Assembly (NCBI GenBank): GCA_027068235.1
Contig: JAMOUE010000264.1
Span: 1 to 7,793 of the forward strand
Source: Deltaproteobacteria bacterium
GTDB taxonomy: Bacteria; Desulfobacterota; Dissulfuribacteria; Dissulfuribacterales; QOAL01
Direction: 5' to 3'
DNA: 7,793 nt
The first letter of the stretch is position 1. Each line of letters starts with the position of its first letter. Below the pieces are notes generated by a model. That model did no database searches, was not told where the DNA came from, and saw nothing but the letters and a program-made list of their open reading frames with translations. Positions 1 to 6,073 of the stretch are shown piece after piece. Both the position numbers and the translations under genes were made by a program.

Positions 1-788
1 TCAACCCCAGTTGCGGCAATCTCTCTTACATTTTCAAGGGTTACACCTCCAGAGGCCTCAAGGATGACATCTGGCTTGATATCTCTGGCAATCTTTACTG
101 CTTTCTCAAGCTCTGAAACACTCATATTGTCAAGCATCACAATATCTGCACCAGCAGAAATAGCCTCTATGAGTTGCTCTGTATCTGCCACCTCTACCTC
201 TATTCTAAGGGTATGAGGTGCGTGATACCTTGCCTTTTTTATGGCCTCGGAGACAGAGCCGCATACGGCTATGTGATTATCCTTTATAAGTATTCCATCA
301 GAAAGGCAAAAACGGTGGTTAAGGCCTCCTCCCACTTTTACTGCATATTTTTCTAGCGTGCGAAGCCCTGGCGTAGTCTTACGAGTGTCAACTATCCTGC
401 ACTCAAAATCCTTTATTTTTCTCACATATTCTCGCGTCAGGGTGGCAACACCGCACATGCGCTGCAAAAAATTCAAGGCCACCCGTTCAGCCATAAGGAT
501 TGATGATGCCCTTCCCTCAATGGAAAGGAGGATATCACCCTCCTTAAAAGCTGTCCCCTCTGCCATAACCTTGCCGAAAACAAGCAGTGGGTCAACCTGT
601 CTAAAGACCTCTTGGGCTACAAAGATCCCTGCAAGCAGCCCCTCCTCCTTTGCAACAACCTTCGCCTCTCCTCTTAGGTCGTCTTGGATGCAAGCCCCAG
701 TGGTAACATCTCCCTCTCCAAGATCTTCCAAAAGGGCGTGCCTGACTACCTCTTCGTAAAGGATTTTAGGAAGCGGCTTACTATGCAA
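1..788 (-). CDS. nadC: Nicotinate-nucleotide pyrophosphorylase (carboxylating), 3'-truncated by the window edge
   Basis: The product is quinolinate phosphoribosyltransferase. It converts quinolinate and PRPP to nicotinate mononucleotide, CO2 and pyrophosphate in de novo NAD synthesis in the cytoplasm. I translated 262 residues by hand; family members run to about 280-290, so roughly 20 C-terminal residues lie outside the window. Visible family motifs are an N-terminal EDLGEGDVTT (21-30), DTRKTTPG (134-141), GGGLNHR (153-159), a KDNH loop (169-172), EVE (197-199), MLDN (218-221) and EASGGV (244-249). The basic and acidic residues in these motifs are the known substrate- and PRPP-binding positions of the family. 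The start is a TTG at 786-788. An in-frame TAA lies just three codons upstream, no ATG or GTG occurs near the N-terminus, and starting there gives the expected family N-terminus. The gene overlaps the end of valS by 8 nt, which suggests translational coupling and co-transcription. The identity is secure; the start is less so. Confidence 0.95.
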   Translation of the reverse strand, partial: MHSKPLPKILYEEVVRHALLEDLGEGDVTTGACIQDDLRGEAKVVAKEEGLLAGIFVAQEVFRQVDPLLVFGKVMAEGTAFKEGDILLSIEGRASSILMAERVALNFLQRMCGVATLTREYVRKIKDFECRIVDTRKTTPGLRTLEKYAVKVGGGLNHRFCLSDGILIKDNHIAVCGSVSEAIKKARYHAPHTLRIEVEVADTEQLIEAISAGADIVMLDNMSVSELEKAVKIARDIKPDVILEASGGVTLENVREIAATGV

Positions 789-3474
789 TTTCCTTTAGCA
801 TCCTTTCATGGCCGTCAAGCTTTGCAAGCCGTGCAAGCAGGTTTTCCTTTTTGCCTTTCTCCTTTTCCACGATATCCTTAGGGGCCTTTTTCAAAAAGTT
901 CTCATTGGCCAGCTTTGACTCTATTCTTTTAAGCTCTTTTAGGACCTTGGCCCTCTCCTTTTCTATCTTTTTAAGCTCTTGGCCAATATCAACAAGCCCT
1001 TCTAGGCGAATAAAGATCTCAACCTGTTCGTGTATAAATGATGCCGCACCACGAGGCTTTTGTTCAGAGCTGTCTATAACCTCTAGAGTTGCAACCCGTG
1101 CCAAGCTCTTTATCTCCCTTTCATGATCAGCAATCACCTTTTTGGCAAGGTCAGAGTGCGGTAAAAAAAGTGCATCAAGCTCTTTGCCTGGATGGATTCC
1201 TAGCTCGGCCCTGATATTTCTGATACCGCTTATCATGGCCTTTAAAAGTTCGATATCTTGAAGTGCCTGCTGAAAATCCCAATCATTTTCTTGACTTGGA
1301 AAGTCGGAGACCATTATGTAACCCTTTTCGCCAGGCAGACTGTGCCACAACTCCTCTGTTACAAAGGGCATGAATGGATGAAGGAGTCGTAACATGGTAT
1401 CCAACACAGTAAGGGCCACTTTTTTAGATGTCACACTACGAATATCCTGTTCCTTAGAGGACAGATCAGACTTTGAAAACTCAAGATACCAGTCACAATA
1501 CTCACGCCAGAAAAATCTGTAGAGTTCCTTTGCCGCAACATCGAAATCAAAGGATTCCAGGGCATCTCTTACCGTCTTGATAGTCTGATTAAGCCTGGTC
1601 AGAATCCATTTTTCAACAGAGTTAAGCTCCTCACCATCAGGAGATACCTGGTATTCCTCCATGTCCGATGCATGCATTAGCACAAGACGGGCAGCGTTCC
1701 ATATCTTGTTCACAAAGTGACGGTAACCTTCTATCCTATCCTCTGAAAGTTTGATGTCACGCCCCTGGGCAGCAAAGGCTGCAAGGGTAAAACGCACTGC
1801 GTCCGTACCATATTTTTCCATAATGGTTAAAGGGTCGATAACATTGCCCTTTGACTTACTCATCTTCTGGCCCTGAGCATCTCTTACAAGGGCATGGAGA
1901 TAAACATGATAAAATGGCACATCCTTCATAAAATGGAGGCCCATCATCATCATCCTGGCAACCCAGAAAAAGAGTATGTCAAAACTTGTTATCAAAACAG
2001 AGGTTGGATAGAAGAATTCCAACTCTTTGGTCTGTTCTGGCCAGCCCAGAGTAGAAAATGGCCATAGTGCCGAGCTGAACCAGGTATCCAACACATCTGT
2101 TTCTTGTTTCAGCTCTGTTGAACCGCACTTGGGACACTTGTCAGGATCGGTTCGAGATACAATAAGCTCCTGACAATCCTTGCAGGTCCAAGCAGGTATT
2201 CTATGGCCCCACCATATCTGCCTGGAGATGCACCAATCCCTTATGTTTGTCATCCATTCTTCATAGGTCCTTACCCAACCAGGCGGAACTATCTTGGTTT
2301 GCCCGTTCCTTACAGCCTCAAGAGCAGGCTTGGCCAGCGGCTCTATCCTGACAAACCACTGTTTCGACAACCTTGGTTCCACCACTGTCTTGCACCTGTA
2401 ACATGTTCCTGCAGCCAGGCTATGAGGCTCTTCCTTTTCCAGTAGGCCCTGATTTTCAAGATCCTCAAGCACCTTTTTTCTTGCCTCAAAACGATCTAAA
2501 CCTTCATACGGACCAGTTTCTTTTGTAAGGACTGCATTTTTGTCAAATATGTTTACACTTGGAAGATCGTGTCTTTTGGCAATCTCAAAATCGTTGAAGT
2601 CGTGGGCAGGGGTTACCTTGACAGCACCTGTACCAAATTCAGGATCAACATGCTCGTCTGCTATGATTGGGATCTTTCTGTTTACAAGAGGAAGCATAAC
2701 GTATTGCCCAACAAGGTGCTTGTAGCGTTCATCCTCAGGGTTTACTGCTACTGCAGTATCGCCAAGCATGGTTTCTGGACGGGTAGTAGCAACCACTACA
2801 TACTGCTCCTTTGAAGCCTTGCCTGTCTCAGGATCAACCAAAGGATAGCGAATATACCAGATTTTACCCTCAGAAAGGTCGTGTTCCACTTCTATGTCTG
2901 CAAGGGCAGTATGACATCGCGGGCACCAATTGATGATGTAGTCGCCACGGTAGATAAGACCTTCCTCGTAAAGCTTTACAAAAACCTCTCTCACCGCCTT
3001 GGAAAGGCCTTCATCCATGGTAAAACGCTCTCTAGACCAGTCACACGAGCATCCAAGGCGTTTGAGTTGTTCGATAATACGCCCACCACTTTTTGCCTTC
3101 CACTCCCAGACACGCTCAATAAACTTATCACGGCCAAGATCGTAGCGGGTAAGGCCTTCCTCTGCTATCTGACGTTCAACCACATTTTGGGTGGCAATTC
3201 CGGCATGATCTGTACCTGGCACCCACAATGTATTGTAACCGTCCATTCTTTTGTATCTCACAAGGATATCCTGAAGCGTGTTGTTAAGGGCATGACCTAT
3301 GTGCAAGACTCCCGTAACATTTGGAGGGGGAATCACCATGGAAAAACTTGGTTTGTCCTTGTCCATAGTGGCAACGAAGAGTCCTTCGTCCATCCACTTA
3401 TCATACCACTTTGTTTCCACGCCCTTGAAATCATAGGCCTTTGGGAGAAGGTTCTTATCAGCCTTTTCTGACAT
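781..3474 (-). CDS. valS: Valyl-tRNA synthetase
   Basis: This cytoplasmic class Ia aminoacyl-tRNA synthetase charges tRNA-Val with valine and edits misactivated threonine. The protein has 897 residues, within the usual bacterial ValRS range. The HIGH motif is at 58-61 after PPPNVTG, and the KMSKS motif is at 537-541. The inserted CP1 editing domain lies at about 205-345, with TTRPETMLGDTAV (230-242) and HDFNDFEIA (291-299). The catalytic-core segment DWCISRQIWWGHRIP is at 413-427. Four CxxC pairs (184/187, 358/361, 431/434, 447/450) suggest two zinc sites, as known for Thermus ValRS; the pairing is inferred. The anticodon-binding helical domain covers about 615-770. The charged C-terminal arm from about 830 to 893 is the typical ValRS coiled coil that contacts tRNA. 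The ATG has an AAGGAG at 3484-3489 with a 9-nt spacer. No T-box leader is visible. pgeF lies 105 nt upstream and nadC overlaps downstream. No truncation or odd residue is seen. Confidence 0.99.
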   Translation of the reverse strand: MSEKADKNLLPKAYDFKGVETKWYDKWMDEGLFVATMDKDKPSFSMVIPPPNVTGVLHIGHALNNTLQDILVRYKRMDGYNTLWVPGTDHAGIATQNVVERQIAEEGLTRYDLGRDKFIERVWEWKAKSGGRIIEQLKRLGCSCDWSRERFTMDEGLSKAVREVFVKLYEEGLIYRGDYIINWCPRCHTALADIEVEHDLSEGKIWYIRYPLVDPETGKASKEQYVVVATTRPETMLGDTAVAVNPEDERYKHLVGQYVMLPLVNRKIPIIADEHVDPEFGTGAVKVTPAHDFNDFEIAKRHDLPSVNIFDKNAVLTKETGPYEGLDRFEARKKVLEDLENQGLLEKEEPHSLAAGTCYRCKTVVEPRLSKQWFVRIEPLAKPALEAVRNGQTKIVPPGWVRTYEEWMTNIRDWCISRQIWWGHRIPAWTCKDCQELIVSRTDPDKCPKCGSTELKQETDVLDTWFSSALWPFSTLGWPEQTKELEFFYPTSVLITSFDILFFWVARMMMMGLHFMKDVPFYHVYLHALVRDAQGQKMSKSKGNVIDPLTIMEKYGTDAVRFTLAAFAAQGRDIKLSEDRIEGYRHFVNKIWNAARLVLMHASDMEEYQVSPDGEELNSVEKWILTRLNQTIKTVRDALESFDFDVAAKELYRFFWREYCDWYLEFSKSDLSSKEQDIRSVTSKKVALTVLDTMLRLLHPFMPFVTEELWHSLPGEKGYIMVSDFPSQENDWDFQQALQDIELLKAMISGIRNIRAELGIHPGKELDALFLPHSDLAKKVIADHEREIKSLARVATLEVIDSSEQKPRGAASFIHEQVEIFIRLEGLVDIGQELKKIEKERAKVLKELKRIESKLANENFLKKAPKDIVEKEKGKKENLLARLAKLDGHERMLKEIA
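786..806 (-). promoter_or_regulatory. Ribosome binding region and TTG start of nadC inside the valS 3' end
   Basis: Two AAAGGA sequences occur upstream of the TTG on the minus strand. One (791-796) is only 2 nt from the TTG; the other (801-806) is 12 nt away. Neither has ideal spacing, and both lie inside the last codons of valS. With the 8-nt overlap, this fits translation by ribosomes finishing valS rather than independent initiation. Confidence 0.5.
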
Positions 3475-3483
3475 AATACGCAG

Positions 3484-3489
3484 CTCCTT
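3484..3489 (-). promoter_or_regulatory. Ribosome binding site of valS
   Basis: The minus strand reads AAGGAG here, 9 nt before the valS ATG at 3472-3474. The strong match and normal spacing support this start. Confidence 0.75.
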
Positions 3490-3537
3490 GTTTGGATAGA
3501 AATTACTAATGTCTCTTTCTCTATTTCAAATCACGCT

Positions 3538-3566
3538 AACATAGTGCAAAAAGGATACAAACGCAA
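3538..3566 (-). promoter_or_regulatory. Weak candidate promoter for valS in the pgeF-valS gap
   Basis: Read on the minus strand, TTGCGT (3561-3566) is followed after exactly 17 nt by TATGTT (3538-3543). This is a poor but correctly spaced sigma-70-like pair, and it would give valS a leader of about 57 nt. The match is only 3 of 6 and 4 of 6, so chance is quite possible. Its only other support is that the gap (105 nt) is longer than needed within an operon. Confidence 0.22.
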
Positions 3567-3579
3567 AACTTTGAGATAG

Positions 3580-4323
3580 TTAGGGTAGCAGGGCAACCAC
3601 GTTGGCCAGACGGCCTGTAATGCCTTCTCGCCTGTAAGAAAAATAATTGTGATTACACATGGTACAGACCCTGACACAGTTGATCTGATTGAGCGGTACT
3701 CCTGCACCGACAAGCTGAGAAATAGATATTGACCAAAAATCAAAATGGTTAGGCCTTAGTCTAAAATCCCACATCCACTCTGGTAAAAGCGTTTTCCAGC
3801 CTTTAAATTCACCACAACAAGGCCCCAGAGAGGGACCAATCCCCACCCATATATCCTCAGGACATGATCCGTATTGGTGTTTAAGCTCTTCCACAGCCCT
3901 TTTCAATATTCCGCCCACGCTACCTCGCCAACCGCAATGAATATTGGCAACCACCTTTTTTACAGGATCAAACATTGAAACTGGCTGACAATCTGCAGTC
4001 TTTATGAGAAGTCCTACCCCTGTAAATCTTGAAAAGATTCCATCAGCCTCTACTTCCTGCCCATTCCGAAGATCTCCCCTCTCAACGTGGAAAAAGTCAG
4101 TGCCATGAACCTGTGTTACGCTAACTAGGGAGCTGACTCTTGTTTTTTCTTGAATCAGTTTCAAGTTTGCCAAAACATTTTCAGGTTTGTCTCCAGTAGC
4201 CTTACCAACATTCAATGTATCAAAAGGTTTCGGGCTGACCCCACCCAGTCGACTAAAGGCCAAACCGATAATACCTTTTTTAATATGAAGAGGAACGTGG
4301 GAGAAAAGATCTATAAATTCCAT
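3580..4323 (-). CDS. pgeF: YfiH/PgeF family protein (DUF152, laccase-domain; purine nucleoside phosphorylase or peptidoglycan editing factor)
   Basis: This 247-residue protein belongs to the multicopper-oxidase-like Cu-oxidase_4 (DUF152) family. Studied members have been reported to act on adenosine and other purine nucleosides, and E. coli YfiH (PgeF) has been linked to removing mis-incorporated residues from peptidoglycan precursors. Which role applies here cannot be read from sequence. The metal-site signature is complete: QVHG with His73, TADCQPVS with Cys112 and HCGWRG with His129. Further family motifs are ADGIFS (93-98), GIGPSLGPCCGEF (161-173) and the terminal CTMCNHNYFSYRRE region (220-233), which resembles the family's usual C-x-x-C/FxSYRR segment. 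The length matches the family norm of about 240-260. The ATG at 4321-4323 is preceded by AAAAAAGG (4333-4340) with a 9-nt spacer. The gene heads the pgeF-valS-nadC run and is divergent from the HD-GYP gene. Confidence 0.95.
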   Translation of the reverse strand: MEFIDLFSHVPLHIKKGIIGLAFSRLGGVSPKPFDTLNVGKATGDKPENVLANLKLIQEKTRVSSLVSVTQVHGTDFFHVERGDLRNGQEVEADGIFSRFTGVGLLIKTADCQPVSMFDPVKKVVANIHCGWRGSVGGILKRAVEELKHQYGSCPEDIWVGIGPSLGPCCGEFKGWKTLLPEWMWDFRLRPNHFDFWSISISQLVGAGVPLNQINCVRVCTMCNHNYFSYRREGITGRLANVVALLP

Positions 4324-4377
4324 ATAGTTAAACCTTTTTTGACATTAGAGTAGATAGCTGTGTGTCTCCTCTTTTTT

Positions 4378-4403
4378 GTTATACAGCCTAACTTTCCTTG
4401 CAA
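4378..4403 (-). promoter_or_regulatory. Candidate promoter for pgeF
   Basis: On the minus strand TTGCAA (4398-4403) precedes TATAAC (4378-4383). The -10-like hexamer is good (5 of 6), but the 14-nt spacer is shorter than the usual 16-18, so the -35 assignment is doubtful. A start near 4371 would give a leader of about 48 nt. Confidence 0.3.
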
Positions 4404-4419
4404 GATAGCAACATTGCAA
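4398..4419. repeat. Duplicated palindromic hexamer TTGCAA in the divergent intergenic region
   Basis: The self-complementary TTGCAA occurs at 4398-4403 and again at 4414-4419, with 10 nt between and centres 16 nt apart. It sits between the divergent pgeF and HD-GYP genes, just upstream of the candidate pgeF -10. It could be an operator, but short AT-rich palindromes are common, so this is a description rather than a functional call. Confidence 0.3.
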
Positions 4420-4512
4420 AAAAGCTCAAAGTTCATTTGGTAGCAAAAGGTACAAAATTCACGCTCACCCTATTAGATGACGATTTAAATTACAAATTCG
4501 GGACTTGATTCT

Positions 4513-4519
4513 AAGGAGG
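4513..4519 (+). promoter_or_regulatory. Ribosome binding site of the HD-GYP gene, with a long spacer
   Basis: AAGGAGG is a near-perfect Shine-Dalgarno sequence, yet it ends 14 nt before the ATG at 4534, longer than the common 5-9. No other ATG, GTG or TTG lies in frame between them, and the next in-frame ATG is residue 53. The ATG at 4534 therefore remains the best start. No convincing -35/-10 pair was found upstream on this strand. Confidence 0.6.
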
Positions 4520-4533
4520 CCAAACCCAAAATC

Positions 4534-6006
4534 ATGGATGCAGTAAGTGGATACCTGGTTATAAAGGATATTCCTGATGAAACTTGTAGGGAAAAGATCC
4601 GTGATTTCCTAATAAAAACAATCAAAAATGTAGACCGTGAACGCTTAGACAAGTTGCTAATCAATACCCCCCTGACCTTAAAGGGAAAGATGCCGGAAAA
4701 GGTTGGGAAAAAGGTTGCAGAAAAGTTGCGGGCTTTCGGGGCAACGGTTGTCTTTCAAAAACTAGATGACAAACCAGCACCAGACAAAAGGAAATCAAAA
4801 CAAAAGATTCAATTCGATCCCCCCCCTACTACAACTAGTTTAGGACTTAAAAAAGAACCGGTAGAAAAAGAAGATTTTCAAACAAACTTTAAAAATCTGT
4901 CTGAACCATTGTCTGAGCCGTTGTCTGAACCACCAATAAGAGAAGAAGTTGTTGACGACTCTCCTCTTGAACTTTCAAAAAAACCACCTGAAGAACCACT
5001 GGTATTTCCTTCTGAAAGTGATCTAGCGTCCTCACGAAAAGCCCTTAGATACCGGATTGTAGATCAAATTGCAGAAGTCAACAAAGAACTTTGGATCATT
5101 TTCACTATGGTGGCAATTGTGGGGTTGATGAATTATATCGTCGCCTCAAAATATATGATCCTTGGCCTCTACTCATTTCCAACATTGTTGTCTGCATATT
5201 TTTATGGACGCCGTCATGCTGTTATGACGGCAATTTTGACAATAATCATGGTGGGAATAGTAGTTCAGTTTAACGATGTAATCTTCTCTGATAACGATAG
5301 GCTCCAATTAGCCACTGGCAACAAATGGTACCACATAATGGCCTGGGGCAGCGTACTGATTTGTACTGCCTATGCCATGGGTACCCTTTATGAACGGCAC
5401 ATGGAAAAGGTCAAAGAGCTGCGAAAGACCTATCAGGGCCTTATAGTCATTCTAAGACACTTCATCTCCAAAGACCAATATACAGAAAATCACTGTTACA
5501 GGGTTTCTATCTATGCAGCAAAAATTGCCTCTTACCTTGGCCTTGATGAAGAAGCCATAGAAGACATACGCTCTGCAGGTCTGCTCCACGATATTGGGAA
5601 GCTAAAGGTCAGTAGAGAACTTCTATACAAGGCTGCCAAACTGTCGGAGGCCGAATACAAAGAGATTCAAAAACATGTCAAAAATAGTGAGACTATACTT
5701 GAGCCGCTCAAAGGCCCTCTTGGCAGAATAATTCCTATAATCTTGGCCCATCATGACAAGTATGATGGAAACGGCTACAGACCAAACAAGGGAACCAATA
5801 TCCCATTAGGCGCTAGAATCCTTGCTGTAGCAGATGTTTATGATGCCCTTACCAGTGATAGGCCATACAGAAAGGCAATGGCCCCATTAGAGGCAAAAGA
5901 AATCATAGTGAAAGGGGCCGGAAAGGACTTTGACCCGGTGGTAGTCAAGGCGTTCCTAAAGGCCTTTGAAAGGGGTGATATGGATATTCCTAACTTTGTT
6001 GTCTAA
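4534..6006 (+). CDS. Membrane-anchored HD-GYP-type phosphohydrolase with an L7/L12-like N-terminal region
   Basis: The 490-residue protein has four parts. Residues 1-76 resemble the ribosomal L7/L12 C-terminal fold (for example NTPLTLKGKMPEKVGKKVAE at 44-63, then FGATVVF). Residues 77-170 form a charged, proline-rich linker with three LSEP repeats (122-133). Residues 186-284 hold four hydrophobic segments (about 186-204, 207-225, 228-248, 266-284), which would place both ends in the cytoplasm. Residues 300-478 form an HD-GYP domain: His320, His352-Asp353 in HDIGK, His381, His406-His407, and ADVYDALTSDRPYR (433-446). Such domains hydrolyse cyclic di-GMP (some act on cGAMP) at a di- or tri-iron site. 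Here the metal ligands look intact, but the GYP signature reads GYR (414-416) with the proline one residue later, and the following loop is short. Activity is therefore likely but not certain. It stands alone, divergent from pgeF and convergent with the molybdoenzyme gene. The C-terminal family call is secure; the N-terminal one is tentative. Confidence 0.93.
   Translation: MDAVSGYLVIKDIPDETCREKIRDFLIKTIKNVDRERLDKLLINTPLTLKGKMPEKVGKKVAEKLRAFGATVVFQKLDDKPAPDKRKSKQKIQFDPPPTTTSLGLKKEPVEKEDFQTNFKNLSEPLSEPLSEPPIREEVVDDSPLELSKKPPEEPLVFPSESDLASSRKALRYRIVDQIAEVNKELWIIFTMVAIVGLMNYIVASKYMILGLYSFPTLLSAYFYGRRHAVMTAILTIIMVGIVVQFNDVIFSDNDRLQLATGNKWYHIMAWGSVLICTAYAMGTLYERHMEKVKELRKTYQGLIVILRHFISKDQYTENHCYRVSIYAAKIASYLGLDEEAIEDIRSAGLLHDIGKLKVSRELLYKAAKLSEAEYKEIQKHVKNSETILEPLKGPLGRIIPIILAHHDKYDGNGYRPNKGTNIPLGARILAVADVYDALTSDRPYRKAMAPLEAKEIIVKGAGKDFDPVVVKAFLKAFERGDMDIPNFVV
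4897..4932 (+). repeat. Three tandem 12-nt units encoding LSEP repeats
   Basis: Units at 4897-4908, 4909-4920 and 4921-4932 differ from one another at only a few bases and each encodes Leu-Ser-Glu-Pro (residues 122-133 of the HD-GYP protein). In-frame 12-nt units can change copy number without breaking the frame, so linker length may vary between strains. Confidence 0.85.
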
Positions 6007-6019
6007 ACAAACGGGCTGA

Positions 6020-6061
6020 CCAAAAAAGACAAAACATATTGGAACTATTCACCTTTTTTGG
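6020..6061. terminator. Possible weak bidirectional terminator between convergent genes
   Basis: CCAAAAAAG (6020-6028) and CTTTTTTGG (6053-6061) are perfect 9-nt inverted copies with a 24-nt loop, placed between the 3' ends of the HD-GYP and molybdoenzyme genes. The stem is A/T-rich and its loop is long. The T run on each strand lies within the stem rather than after it, so this is a weak candidate. Confidence 0.35.
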
Positions 6062-6073
6062 CTTTATTGAGAT

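Noticed and set aside
358..759. Plus-strand open frame of 133 codons
   Set aside because: It is antisense to nadC, whose reading frame carries all family motifs across the same bases. The translation looks like random shadow composition.
2881..3471. Plus-strand open frame of 196 codons
   Set aside because: It lies fully antisense to the N-terminal part of valS, whose HIGH motif and homology are unmistakable. The translated product shows no domain-like pattern.
3475..3579. T-box leader for valS
   Set aside because: The gap is only 105 nt and shows no T-box sequence or specifier hairpin, so it is far too short for a standard T-box element.
3531..3602. Plus-strand resemblance to a cyclic di-GMP (GEMM-I) riboswitch: ACGCAAA followed by GGGTAGCAGGGCAACC
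   Set aside because: The second part is simply the reverse complement of the pgeF C-terminus. The helices and tetraloop needed between the motifs are absent, and no gene lies downstream on that strand at a suitable distance.
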